A stretch of DNA of 64,000 nucleotides from the NCBI GenBank assembly GCA_040954595.2, contig CM082585.2, positions 3,224,001 to 3,288,000 on the forward strand, given 5' to 3'. This DNA comes from Balanoglossus misakiensis (lineage: Eukaryota; Hemichordata). Under the pieces are notes generated by a model that had not been told where the DNA came from, made no database searches, and was given only the letters and a program-made list of their open reading frames with translations. Below are positions 46,683-58,962 of the stretch, piece after piece; the first letter of the stretch is position 1, and the number at the start of each line of letters is the position of its first letter. The translations under genes and the position numbers were made by a program.

Positions 46683-47000
46683 CTACAGACGGAATTTTCT
46701 AGTCGACGTTGTGGGAACCGTTGTTGAGCTCGGATGGGTCGCCACAGTGCTCTGAGTCGTTGTCTCCGAATAAGACGTGGAAGTTATGTGCGCCGTTGTC
46801 GTTGTCTCGGTATAAGTTGATGTAGGTGTCGAAGGTGGTGGTGTGGTTTCTGATTCCGTAGAATTAGGCGTATGCCAGGTAGTACTCGTGTAGTACCAAG
46901 TAGTACTGGATCTCTGACATCGAGTATTTGACGCAAACAGAAGCAGGATCACAGCTAGTTTTGCGATCGCCATCGTCGTCGTCAAGCTGCGTGAACACAT
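46683..47000 (-). CDS. Signal peptide plus Thr/Ser-rich (mucin-like) ORF
   Basis: An open frame of 105 codons: a basic start with two Met codons, hydrophobic AIAKLAVILLLFASNTRC, then about 75 residues dominated by Thr, Ser and Pro (TSTTWHTPNSTESETTPPPS). This is a plausible secreted or membrane mucin-type stalk. It could be the 5' exon of the VWDE-like gene 0.6 kb downstream, which lacks a leader, but the only phase-1 donor candidate (TTCC|GTCTGT near 46,697) is weak. A TTAATAAAG box is at about 47,024. Confidence 0.5.
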   Translation of the reverse strand: MCSRSLTTTMAIAKLAVILLLFASNTRCQRSSTTWYYTSTTWHTPNSTESETTPPPSTPTSTYTETTTTAHITSTSYSETTTQSTVATHPSSTTVPTTSTRKFRL

Positions 47001-48960
47001 TTCACTGGTATGGCTTCGGCTGGTCTTTATTAACAGTTAGCCTTGTTGTGTTGAATGTTGTTATGGCGACGTAGTTGATACAATCTTGACACGATTGATT
47101 GGAGTTTTATCAGCTGACATTACGTCCATCACGAGCTACTATTAGCGAAACTGACGTTTGATTGTGTCAGACTTCAATTCCAGAGCAAATAGACATTTCT
47201 TTATTGTTAAGTTCACTTCCTTGAAGAAAATTCGTTTTGATGACAGCGCTTGCATTCATGTTTGCGTTTAACAATTGAAAATACCATAAGGCTTGATAAG
47301 AGTATTGTAGGCGTGGTTTGTTCTCAGTTTTTGCAACTGTGTGTGAATTTTGTTCTTTCTAATGTTTTCAGTACAAATCGAAAAAAAACAAAGTAGCCGG
47401 CAGCAACGTTTTTAATCAATCGAACTTGTCATTATGTAAAGAAAACGTTGTTGGTGTTTTTGATGTCAATTTTGTGTGTGACCTCATTTGACAAAAAAAC
47501 CTACAGTGCATGTACTGGAATTATCGCATCCACTTTGGATTAATATTTCCCGATAAACTTTGATCGTTGCGCTCCCAGATTTCGCGATTCTTGCGTGTGT
47601 ATGTTTACATGACAACGCCTGCAAACTGGTTGATGAGAACTGTGGCTTTGTACAATAGTTGTTTTTATGACACAAATATCAATCAATTTTCTATGTTTTT
47701 CTTTACCGGGCATTTCTTTCGGGTCACGACGATAAGCGGATTGTGCGCAAGATATCAAGACACTATTTGACAGTTCGTGTAGACCCACTCATGAACAATG
47801 CCCTACAGTCTGCCTCACAACTTTTTGCTCCTTTCGATGTCATTTTTTCCAGGCGTTAAACTGCGAACACTGTAATTTATTGGTACTGTACATGTACAAC
47901 AGTGAATAAAACAACGTCTACGATTTTCTACTGCACTGGAAAATATTTCAATGGAAACAAAAAATCGTGCCATTTTTCAACTACGCACATACAATAGCCT
48001 TCAGTTACTTCCGCCATGGTGTACCCAGCCAACGCATTAGCCGTACATAACCAAATCGACATTTCAAGATTGATATGACAAGTATGATGAATTTGGACGC
48101 AGAAAACGGAAAAGTCACTACAGTTTGCTGTGGTCATTAATTTGTTATCGTAAATGCCAATGTTTAATCCAAAATTTTGTCATGCTGTTTCTTTTAAACT
48201 CTTATGAAATCAAAACATTAAATTTATGCGCAACCCGCGTCCAGGAGTCACAAATGAACCACGGTCTCTTTTACAAGAAACACAACACTTGTCTTGCTGT
48301 TGAATTCCAGAATATATGTCGTGAAGGGATAATTATGTGCGGGTATACTTGCAGCGATTTTTCTGATATACACTTTCTATGTATAAAGATAACTTAAATT
48401 CCTTGCTCACACAATGATCACGCGCTTGTGACAACTATATCTACAGTGAATTGAGTTTCTGTCACTTAAAAGTGGCCGCGCACTGCCGGGTTTGTGATAC
48501 ACATTATTGAAATTTCAGCCTACTGACCTTGATGACATAAATTTTATAAGTCTATATTATTGGCCGAAATCAATCAACACCTTACACGTATCGTAACATT
48601 GCAGTCGAACATGTCTATTATTAAGTTGATAGCTTTACCCCTGTCACCACAATGGTTTTGTCCAGATCGAAAATTTCCTATGGAGATCACTGTTTTCGCA
48701 ACACTGCTAATTTATTTTTTCTCCATACAGTTAACACAGCGCAATTGCACTTTGAGTCAAAGTTTTGTACAGTGACCCCAAATTTTAAAAGTGCCGTGAG
48801 CAAAATATGAGAGAAAACTGTCAGATTTCGATTACATGTATTGTTGTATGTATTAGCGCAGACTTTGCAAATATCCATGGACATACTACACCCATGTACT
48901 ATGCACTATGCCCCGCCAACGCGTGTCAGATATACTGTCGCGGCACATTATCCAACCTAG
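47000..48960. other. Gene-poor stretch, nothing recognised
   Basis: Several short frames exist but show no motif, conservation or splice support. No long repeat is seen. Confidence 0.35.
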
Positions 48961-48964
48961 CTTT

Positions 48965-49010
48965 GCGTACAGGTCTGTGTGTGTTCCCGGCGTTACACAG
49001 ACCTGTACGC
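48965..49010. repeat. Perfect 16-bp inverted repeat, 14-nt loop
   Basis: GCGTACAGGTCTGTGT and ACACAGACCTGTACGC are exact complements. A cruciform or hairpin could form; no gene context explains it. Confidence 0.8.
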
Positions 49011-50360
49011 AGAGCGATATCCAACCAAGCGAGATTGATAGCAAAGATCGTTCCAATCCTGGCAATGTTCAACGCAACCTCCTTCAACAAAATCATCCAG
49101 TTTCTATTTGACCCGACCAAAACCTAACGGTCAGGTAAAACGACGCCGATCCGTATAGCATCAAATGGCGACCCTATATATAGGGACCGTCGGATACTAG
49201 ATTATGACTGCTTCTATCAAAAGTCACGAAGAAAACATGTACTTCCAACAACACCGAAAGAATAACACACATCCACACTGAAATTCCCTTCCTTGTTCAA
49301 GCGATAGTGGCAATGATTTTGAATAAAGATGACCACTGCTAGGAAAGTCTTAATGTCAGGATTTGTGTGGCCAAATCTCATTTGCAGTTGTCTCAATACA
49401 GTTGACAGGATACTTTACACTTCGAGCTCTACACGTGATAGCCAATGAACTCGTTTTGTCGATTAGGCGTTATAAAAAAAGCCCGCGAGTTTCTTTTCAC
49501 TTTACGCTTATCACACGACCTGAACAATAGACTCTACTTAAGAGAGTTGTGGGTAATAATCCACTGCGATCCAAGTCTCTCTGATTGGCTGACATGGTCT
49601 TCCCGTAAGTGTTAATTTTAAGGCTTGGTGCTGTGTGTCCAACAATGAGGTGCCATAGCAATCCCAAGAGTCTGTGTCAATGACGATTGACACTGTTGTT
49701 CCAGAATTCAACGCTGCAGTGAACTATTTCTTCAGTTCAGAAATTCAAATATTTGAGCAAATAGAAAAAAAAGTATTGTTGTACTATTATTGCGAGGCCT
49801 CATTAGGCCCGGGTTCTATTAAATGGGTCGTAATTGTTTTGGCACGTTTTCGCAGGATAATTTCCATTGTTTTCGTCGACCGACTTCGCAGTTTGTTAAT
49901 AATTCTTTTGGCACGAACTCGTTCTTCGCGCGCGTCACGTCACTTTCAGCCGGTTTCAAGGATTCCCAACAAAATGCATGATGTCAACAAAAATGAACTC
50001 GACCACAATAATTGTGACTCGGCAACGTTACACTATTTGGTTTAGCCCTGAAGCCGACAACTATGACGGCTTTCGCGAGTGTTCGAAAAAAGATTCACCT
50101 GCCACATAGAGGAGGCAGACACTTTACTTGGAAATTCGCTCTAGACACTTCAGTCACCTTGCGATAGTCTATATGGACAGTCGTCTAAGCCAATTACCTC
50201 TAAATTAGCATTTCGTCGATTTTTAGCATTCATCATCCACAGTTTCAATGTATTTGTACAACATTATTGTTCAATAAGTGTAGAAAACATATTTTGTTGA
50301 TTTTGTTTTCACCCCACTCACTAGAAGGCGATAGTTGTGACGTCGCTCCGCCATGAAGAA
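49010..50360. other. Gene-poor stretch, nothing recognised
   Basis: The 123-codon frame at 49674-50045 has no recognisable motif. Low-scoring open frames only. Confidence 0.3.
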
Positions 50361-50363
50361 TTA

Positions 50364-50488
50364 GGCATAATCCCCGCCTCAGACGGGTATAAACGGGATT
50401 TGGGTACAATTCGAGGAATGTATCACGAGTATATAGAGGAAATTGTACCCAAATCGAGTGTTTACCCGACTGAGGCGGGGGTTATTGC
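50364..50488. repeat. Foldback element (hairpin MITE)
   Basis: Arms GGCATAATCCCCGCCTCAGA and CTGAGGCGGGGGTTATTGC, with inner matching segments GATTTGGGTACAATT and AATTGTACCCAAATC. The loop of about 30 bp contains TGTATCACGAGTATATAG. About 125 bp overall. Confidence 0.85.
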
Positions 50489-50910
50489 TTTATATTACAT
50501 CAACAATTGATTTTGTGGTGATAATATCGTTTGGTTCTTCTGCCAATCTGGTAATTTGAAGCTCTGTTTTTGCATTGTTTTCTTCTCACCACATGGTCCT
50601 AGCACTTTCTGTAGCCAGTCATGTTTTTAAGTCCTTGAGGATGAGCTTGCAACTTATACAGCTCGTTTTTCAGATAAGTATTTAATCTGTGATGACTTCA
50701 ATGCCAGAACGGCTGAAGAGCCAGATGTCTTGATGTTTCTTCAGAACCTCTAACAGTGACGTCATATCAGATGAGATGCCCTTGGCTGTGGTTTCCCTTA
50801 TCATTTTACTGGGTTTCTTGGTTCCGTCTTCTCCCAATCATTGAATAGCACGATCCCGAAACTTGTAGAAAGTCGTCTTAATTCACGACGCAGGTGTTCA
50901 TCAAATACTC

Positions 50911-50987
50911 TTCAGATTAATTTGCACAGATTACAATGATAAATAGCAAATCCCAGTATTACAAAAAAATGTGCAAATTAATCTGAA
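50911..50987. repeat. Perfect 18-bp inverted repeat, 41-nt loop
   Basis: TTCAGATTAATTTGCACA and TGTGCAAATTAATCTGAA are exact complements, immediately before the coiled-coil ORF fragment. Confidence 0.8.
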
Positions 50988-51296
50988 AAGGGAGAAGTTG
51001 CAGAACGAAATCAATAGATTGTGTGCGGAATTACGCCAGCAACAGCAAGTATATCTCAAGCAGCGGAAATTGACCAACAGTACCGTATTGAAAGGGAGCG
51101 TGCCATTCGGGCTGAAGAGCAACTCGAAGAGACTCAAAAGAAGATGGATCTTGAGCGTAAATGCAGTGACAAGGAAATCAAGAGAGAACGGGGAGAGATG
51201 TTTGAGGTTTTACCCGGCCGTACTGTATACGTCGCTGAAAAACCGGAGAAAATACCAAAACGTGGTGGTGGACCTCGGACTGTTGCGGTATTTTAG
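50971..51296 (+). pseudogene. Coiled-coil protein fragment, frameshifted
   Basis: Frame 50971-51300 starts with a heptad-like LKREKLQNEINRLCAELRQQ. The adjacent frame (from about 51,050 to 51,296) continues with RIERERAIRAEEQLEETQKK and ends PEKIPKRGGGPRTVAVF. Both halves are charged coiled coil, so a frameshift probably joins them. Possibly from a retrotransposon structural protein or a host coiled-coil gene; not identified. Confidence 0.35.
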
Positions 51297-51602
51297 ATGA
51301 ACAAGGTTCCTTAAATGATGTCTGACACGGACGACAAACGTTTAGTGCAAAAGCACGTTTATTGCTATAATAGGCGGTGTTAACTACTCAACCGCTAGAA
51401 CCCAACTGACAGGGAAATTTCCAAAAGTTGCAAATCACAACAGGGCGAACGTAATAACAAGCACTAATTGCTACATGTGAGTGAGCGGGATGAAAAGTGA
51501 TTGGTCATAGTAAAAAAAGTGCCTGATTGGCCAAAGGTGATCTCCTTCAGGATCCGCATGGCGATGCAAAGTTTGATATACACTCTAATTGTTAAAATAA
51601 CA

Positions 51603-51728
51603 GTTATTTGTTCTCCGACACGGACCGAGGGTGATAAATGGATTGAAGATGTTGACAGATATCTGAAAACAAGACCCCTGTCCTTGGAGGAACAAGTCGA
51701 TTTTACCATGGAACATTTACTGACCTGA
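51603..51728 (+). pseudogene. Possible retroelement gag-like fragment
   Basis: Reads TRTEGDKWIEDVDRYLKTRP then LSLEEQVDFTMEHL and a stop. The pattern of a Trp-centred helix followed by EEQVDF resembles capsid-like domains of metazoan LTR elements, but only about 37 codons remain. No pol or LTR is visible nearby. Confidence 0.25.
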
Positions 51729-51729
51729 T

Positions 51730-53280
51730 TGACAATTTCACGAATTCACAGGCTCCTGAGATGAAGTGAATTTTGTGTGACTATTGGACACGTGAGGAAA
51801 TTTGCAGAAAATCCTAATATGCAAATCTTCGCTGTGTGCTGCATTGCGGACGGTGGAAAGTGAATTTATTTTTCTATATACTCGAGTGAGTTGTATACAG
51901 TTGATGTCAACTTATGACTTGAGACATGATTTCATTTATTTAAACACACTGCTACATGTCTTGTCTCCTTCTCTGATTAAGCTTATTCATCCAAAAACAC
52001 TTGTAAGTCATATGCCCCGGAAATATATATCAGCAAATGTACCCAAGACGTAAAGCCCAGAGACAATGAATGAATATTTTATGTAACTCATGCTTGTTGA
52101 GTTATTTCAGCAAGAACTGGTTACATTAGTGATATCAGAGTTGCTTGCGCACTGGGTTAAAAGATAAGCAAGACTCATTAACTTTGGCGTGGCTGTGTTA
52201 ACGAGTTCCTTCAGAATACTAGGCGGACCTTCCATGAATTCCACTTGAGGTAATGCTGACTTGATCTCATTAAACAGTGGTTGGAATGCCCCGTAACACC
52301 AGATAATATATTGTGGTTAGTGGTTCAAACATGTTATTTGGTGGAAAGAGTAACCGCTTACAAAATACGGCCTAGCATTCTGCGAAGGTCTGGCAAGGGG
52401 TGATGCAACATGATCGTATGCCCATCTTCACTAAATTAGATACGTAATAATATCACATGTACTAAACTAACTTGTTCATAAAGGAAATTACACGTGCTTG
52501 ATTTTTCATCTGAACTGTTGACGATACAATGTAACCTAATCGTAATACTGTCTTTCTTCCTCTTTATATTTCGTAATACCTAACGAGCGTATTTGTAAAA
52601 GTATTCCATCTCCCGCCGGACTTCATCGGAAATTTCATCCAGAGCGTAGCACAGTAGTCGTATACCAATGAATTGTCCGCTGTCAATCTCTGCATCCACC
52701 AATCTTTCGGCCACCAATGGCGGCAATGCAAGTCTGTGAATGGCTGTGTCAAAGTACTTGTACTTGCCCAAATGGTTCCGTCACCCAGTCATGATCGATC
52801 ATCAATTTCACAACCTTCACAGTCTCCCCTTGCCATAACAAAGAAAACAGCACGGACAGAGCTTCATAAGTTTCCACACATCAATATTAATATTTATTTC
52901 TTCAAAATGTATATCTTCATTATGTTTATATTTATATATTTATATCTCCTTAATGTTTTCTATTTAAGCCACTCTCATGAATTTTAATGAATTAAAATTA
53001 ATTATTGTTTATGAATGCATGAATGTTAAGTGTCTTATCGACTTATCTGTACTGCAGTCGCGTTTTCAGTAATGCATTGTAATGAGAACCTGTCTTTCAC
53101 ACCTGACCAAGGAACCAGTTGCCAATATTGGACGTGGCCATTCGGACTTGTATTTATAACATATGTGCGGTAGTCCGGTGCGTCCCAGTGACGCAGTCCG
53201 AAGCACAATGAAATATTGTTTCTTTCTTAAAGACATCCTTAGGGGTTGCGCAACTCGTCAAAATATGGCAACAATACAAC
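51730..53280. other. Gene-poor stretch, nothing recognised
   Basis: Short frames only; A/T-rich patches near 52,900-53,000. No repeat structure beyond simple A/T runs. Confidence 0.3.
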
Positions 53281-53288
53281 AATTACCC

Positions 53289-53292
53289 CTAT

Positions 53293-53351
<59 letters not shown>

Positions 53352-53354
53352 TTC
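53289..53354. repeat. (TTTA)n microsatellite
   Basis: About 66 bp of ATTT units. Creates spurious LFIYLFIY frames. Confidence 0.92.
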
Positions 53355-53839
53355 ACGAACCAACAGGTTGACCCAATAACAGGTCCGTTTGAAATAAAAT
53401 GACTGTACACAATAGACTAAGAAAATAGAAGAAAAAACAGCTGAATAACAACAAACAGACAATAAACGTACTGACAAGACATTGACGCATGAAACAAAAC
53501 AGGAAACTGTTATAAACACACAAAAACACGATAAAATACAATTATTCAGTAAAAAGGGGTTTGCATAATGCATGTCGGAAACAGTCAGCTATGCAGAAAT
53601 TCCACTTGCAAAGTTGCAAATACACGAGTTAAATGTATGATAAAGTAACATACTAGATGATGCGTGTAATTACGTTATGCAAAACTATTCTGTAATATTC
53701 TGCATTCGACTAGATGACACATATTAAAACATGCACGTGGAAGTTACTATAGCAACACAATGATGTACTAGTATGTTACAACTCCGTTTGCTACACAGTG
53801 ACATTGTCTTTCACACAGTGGACATTACAAAACACCGAG

Positions 53840-53900
53840 ATGTTTCAACGAGTGCTAATTTCTCTGATGTTGCTATACTGTGGACGCAGATCTGAAGCAG
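53840..53900 (+). CDS. Orphan 5' exon encoding a signal peptide
   Basis: ATG at 53840 opens MFQRVLISLMLLYCGR then RSEA and ends phase 1 at a good donor, GCAG|GTAAGA (53,900). A short basic-hydrophobic-polar leader cut by a donor is typical of secreted-protein first exons. No second exon is recognised on the plus strand to the right, so the gene is either long or broken. The start resembles the FQRF leader of the secreted array in style, though on the other strand and with a different exon layout. Confidence 0.4.
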
Positions 53901-54026
53901 GTAAGAATACAGGTTTATGATTGAAGAAAACGCGTCAATGGTCGCTTCTACAGAAGAATTCAGTCTGCAAAATGCATTTCTTCGTCGTTTTAGTTTCCGT
54001 TTATATGAATGTTGGACTAAAAATTC

Positions 54027-54761
54027 TGAGATGGCATTGCACGAAACCGTCAAGACTTTTTCAGAGGCCTATTTCTCATCAACGAGAAAATTAAAACCCC
54101 TATAAACCATTCATATTCTGGAAGCTGAGTTTTTTAACTTTTGTTTGAGGTAGACATTTTATTGATCCCCGGAAATGGTGGCGTTTTTGGGTTAAAAACA
54201 CCATTTTTGATATTATGTCATTCAATTGAAATTAGGTAAAACATTTGACCATGCATCATGCATCTTAATATGTCATTCGAAACTAGTGTACACGTGCGAA
54301 AAAAAACGAAAATTTTGTTTTGCGTTATCTGCTTCCATTGAGTAACAGCGTTTGTAAGTTAGATTTTTAGGAAATTTGATAAAATTTACGATGAGTTGTA
54401 TTGAATCAGTTTATTTCCGCCAGGAACACTTTATCGACTAAAAAAATTTCGTATTGTTAGATGGGTCATACATAATCCCCTGTTAAAACTTGAGCACATT
54501 CGGCCAACGCAGAGCGAAGCTAAATTCCTCTGAAGTTGTCAAAAGCAGCGAAAATGCAAACTGAGAAAAATGGCAGTTTGCATTGTTGACACCTATTTCT
54601 TTAGCTGTGGACTCATTCAGAAAAGTGCCATTTTGTGGTGATTATGCACCATTTCCGCCAAGACGCATTTGTCAGAATGTGGATCAGTATTAGAACTACC
54701 GATTTATGTAAAAAAGTAAAATTTGGCAAAAATCACAACTTTTCATGCAATGCCACCTTAA
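54027..54761. mobile_element. Candidate TIR element, degenerate
   Basis: GATGGCATTGCACGAAA at the left and TTTCATGCAATGCCACC at the right are inverted with two mismatches, about 730 bp apart. The right end abuts TTAA; the left has CTGA. It may be an old piggyBac-like MITE. No ORF. Confidence 0.35.
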
Positions 54762-54769
54762 CATAATTA

Positions 54770-55070
54770 TAATGTCACTTGATAAAATCCTTCATATTTG
54801 TGATGAGTACTTCAACATTTGGGGAGAGAGTCTCTATCGATGGCCATGATTCCCCTTTACGGCAAAATGTATATTAAATCAGTAAATTTGCGAATCGCCG
54901 TACGACCCAGGTGCCTTAAAACCCGTATCTGGGCCGTAAAGGTTTTATCATATGCCTAATTGAACGATAATCTACAAGAAATAAATAAAATACACATTCT
55001 ATAATGTTTTCGAATGTAAATATTACGAGTTTAAATGTCGTTTTGAAATGATCAATCGCGTAGCATTTAT
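54770..55070. other. No feature seen
   Basis: A/T-rich sequence without open frames or repeats that I can support. Confidence 0.35.
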
Positions 55071-55236
55071 ATATAATTCCCCCGTATTTCGAACGAGCGT
55101 GTCTGCGTCGCGGACGAGTGATTCCCCGTATAGCGGCCGTATCCCTCCGAGCCGCAGGCGAGGAGGGATACAGCTATACGGGGAATCACGAGTTCGCGAC
55201 GCAGACACACGAGTGAGGAATGCGGGGGAATTATAC
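55071..55236. repeat. Foldback element (hairpin MITE)
   Basis: Arms of about 75 bp begin ATAATTCCCCCGTATTTCG and end GCGGGGGAATTAT, with nested GTGTCTGCGTCGCG/CGCGACGCAGACAC and GATTCCCCGTATAG/CTATACGGGGAATC. The centre is GTATCCCTCC...GGAGGGATAC. Confidence 0.88.
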
Positions 55237-55324
55237 TTTTTATCACATACATAGACCAAGTTTCCATGAAATTGAGTTTCATTGTGAATTGAAAACATTT
55301 CAGCAAAAGAAAGATAGCACTATT

Positions 55325-57390
55325 TTATAATAATAATAATAATAATGCTTTATTGCTCTTTTAGGCCTCCAGCCCATATTGCAAACTTATATTTATACAC
55401 ACAGAATTTTACAGAGAGTACAAAAAGAGAAAAGAGATAAAAATTACAAACATTCTTTTCTCAAACTGATTGCTTTGTGAACAAATAAGGCCAGATTTCG
55501 TATTTCTTTGTTATTTTCTGAAGCCATGAGTGAGTAATATTTTTCGAGTGTTGGAATTGTATATGACCATCTCGGTAAATACATGCTTCTTAAAGTCTGG
55601 TATAAAGGACAGATACAAATAAAGTGATATTCGTCCTCGATCTCAGTAGACCCACATACTCTGCAAATTCTATCTTCAAAGTCGATTCCCTGTGCCCTCC
55701 CCTCCTCAACTGCCAAATCAAAACCACAAGTTCTAAGACGAGCGAGGGCACTCCTTAGTTTGAAAACAATATTCAATTTTAAGTAGTTCTCTGTATGAAA
55801 TGATGTTTTAAAGTTACAGTACAAACGAAGTTTACTCTTACTACAGGTGTCTGAGAAACAGTTTTGTTTGAAAATATCACTTGCTCTTGTCATAAAATTG
55901 AGAAGAAAAAGATCAAAATCCCCTGGGCCTTGCCATAGCCATACATCTCCAAAACCGTGTTCATGCAAAAGACATTTTACATTTGTTGCCCATGATTTTT
56001 TCCCATTTTTGTCCAGTGTCACCGATAATTTGTAGGCATGTTTGGCTACTCTGTTTGTGGGCATTTTTAATAACTTGAACCAGTATAAAATAACTTTCTT
56101 AAAAGTGTGAATAAATATTGGATGTCTTCCACAATCTCCTAGAATGCAAGCATCTGGTGTAGTTGATTTAACGCCCATAAAGGCTTTACAATATTTCAGT
56201 TGTACTCTTTCAGCAACTTGATATCTCTGATATCCCTATATTTCAGATCCATATGTTAAGACTGGCAATATCATGGAATCAAAAAGTTTAAAATAGTCTT
56301 TAAAAGATAAAGTGCCACTGTTTTTAATCATACGGAAAATAGCGCCCATAGCTTTTCTGGCTTGGTCTGAGAGTACGGTAACAGCTTTACTCCAGATGTT
56401 TCTACTTGAAATTATTAAACCTAAATATTTGTAGTAACTGACAGTTTTTAGTTGTTCTCTATTATAAAACCATTTTTCACATTTCTTTAAAACACCCCCT
56501 CTACGAAAAACAATTATTTGTGACTTTTCCATATTTACAGATAGTTTCCATTTATGACAGAAACATTCCAGTACTCTAGTCAGTCTTTGTAGCCCAACTG
56601 GCGTATCACTAAAAATTGTAACATCATCAGCATAAAGAAGTGCAAATAGGTCGTAAAGTTCTTGAGTGATTTGAATACCATGATTACCCGAATTTACTAA
56701 CATATTATTTAATTCATTGATGAACAGAGAAAAAAGAAAAGGACTCAACATACACCCTTGTCGAACTCCGACAGAGCAATTAAAGAAATCGGTTACTCCA
56801 TTTCGACTCTTGACACAAGATTTAACTTCTTTATAAATGGATTTAAGAATATTATACATTTTGCCCATGACACCCTCTAGACAAAGTCTATATAACAAGA
56901 GATTGTGATTTACTGAATCAAAAGCTTTACTGAAATCTACAAACAAACAATAGAAACGACCTTTTGATCTAGAAAGATATTTCTGTACCATAATGTGAAG
57001 AACAAAGATATTATCAACAGCGCTAAAACCACGTCTGAAACCAGCTTGACATTCAGTGATACAACCTTGCATTTCAGCCCATTTTACAAGTCTCTGATTT
57101 AGTATAAAAGTAAAAATCTTGCCTCTGAAATTGTTTGGGTCATGTAAACTACCCTTCTTATGAAGTGGTACAATTATTCCCTTACTCCACTCGCTTGGAA
57201 AAACACCAGAGTCAAAAATGGCATTGAACGTGAAATCAAGTACCGTGATTAGACTTTGTTTTGCATTTCGATAAAATTCATTGGGGATACCATCCGGACC
57301 CGGGGATTTACCAGCTTTTAACTTATTCAGTGCACAGACGATTTCTTGAGTTGTAATATGACTATTTAGAATCTCTTCAGCACTATTTTA
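55325..57390 (-). mobile_element. LINE fragment with RT and C-terminal zinc-knuckle-like domain
   Basis: The minus strand encodes KLKAGKSPGPDGIPNEFY (about 57,300), LFVDFSKAFDSVNHNLL, GVRQGCMLSPFLFSLFINEL and LLYADDVTIFSD in 56236-57072. After a stop (near 56,235) a second frame, 55444-56178, ends with a CRVCGS...EDEYHFICICP putative zinc-binding motif. A short deletion after PNNFRG breaks the RT N terminus. The 3' tail is (TAA)n at about 55,329-55,348 and the 5' end is truncated. Confidence 0.85.
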
Positions 57391-58550
57391 AAACGATCGA
57401 CAGATCATGTTATGCGGTCGGGGTCCTGTGTCGGGGTCACACGCAAACGGACATTAAACCACGATCAGCTGTTAGTAATAACGGGCCCCGAAGGTTAAGT
57501 TTATCGCGCTATTTCTGAGTGAAATCAGACGAAATATGAGACACCTGACGATATTTTTTGTAGGTAAATATGGTTGATAACACAGCAAATTCAGAAACTA
57601 CGTGAACGTTACTTGACAGCGCGGCCCATTGTTTACAACACCGGACATTTTATAAGGGTCGAACTCAACAACATTGACTTTTCGAATAGAAATTGCAAGC
57701 AGCATATCAATTTCATATTTGTGAAACACTTTAGCAATAAAATCATTGTTAAATATTTATATTGAAGACGTGTCGGTTTAAAATCTAAACGCAAACTTTT
57801 ATCCAAGATTAACAGAGAAATTGCTGCATGGATAAACATCATGTATCTGAAACATTGAAAACAACAATAGTTCGTGGTGAATCGACGTCAAATTTACTGA
57901 AAATGCTGGGAAATGACGAGAATAAATTGGCTTTTATCCTACTACGTTCATGTCCTGAGAAATGTCGTTGCTACTGCCTGAAATAAAACATGGTCATCGC
58001 TCGCCTGCTCGACTCGACCTGTTGACTGGCTGCAAGCTGCTGGGGTTGTGCTGCTCGATGCTCCAGCGATGTCGATCGTGACGTTTAACTTGCAATTTTA
58101 CATGCTCATTTTACATTTAAAACATGTGCTTTATTACCCCATATTTCCCTGTGCTTCAAAAGTCTCCCTCTTTTGGGATTCGGGCATATTTCTGATCGAG
58201 AACAGGTGATGTTTGTTTGTTTACATAACGAAAATAGTCCGGGCATCCATATTCAACACATGTGTAATAAGGATTCGTCGAGGTCATATACCTGTAGTGT
58301 GACGTCACACTATAGGGTTAACTGGGTCTATGTATGTGATAAAGAGCTGTATTCCTCCAGTTCTTGCGGATTGATATGATTTATGTCATTTGTTTACATT
58401 CTGTTGCACGTGAGTTATAGACGCGCTCGAACTCGCACAGCTGAGCGCGAGCGATATGTTATTTCTTTTCCTCGCAACGATCGACGCCGACAGTCACACA
58501 TTCATGCATTAATCAGATCAAATCATCACCATCTGCGTCATGAAATGCTA
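57390..58550. other. Gene-poor stretch, nothing recognised
   Basis: Short frames without motifs. A GTCGGGGTC direct repeat near 57,418-57,440 is the only visible structure. Confidence 0.3.
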
Positions 58551-58559
58551 AATTCCTGG

Positions 58560-58925
58560 GGCCACCTGTAACTTACTTGCGTAACTCATTATTATGGCCA
58601 TATCTAATTTGACAAACCCAAAGGGCGGGGATTTTCCGTTGTCTTGAATATGAACCAAATAAGAATCCTAATTTTTGGCCCAATTTTGGGTACCCTCAGC
58701 TGACCTTTGATGTACTTACTGAAGTACTTACAACGTAGAAGTTCACCTTTGGTTGCTGTGTTTGTACTTGTAGGACATGCATTTCGGGTGGTTGCCTACT
58801 TCCCCATATCTCAACATCGAGAGCAAATACAGCCTGCGCATTTGAATGGTACAACCCTGAATGGAGTCTTATGGTTATTCACTCTATGCTTGGGCCCCTT
58901 CAACGCTGCTTGCAGCTTTAATTTA
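58560..58925 (-). repeat. Inverted relative of the 3.2-kb interspersed repeat
   Basis: Read on the minus strand, it starts AAAGCTGCAAGCAGCGTTGA (about 58,920) and contains GTTGAGATATGGGG and TCAAAGGTCAGCTGAGG, the same order as in 3,225-3,600. It is one diverged unit without tandem copies. Confidence 0.65.
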
Positions 58926-58962
58926 AGTGTTGAAAGTTATAGATCATATTGTAAACAAGTCC

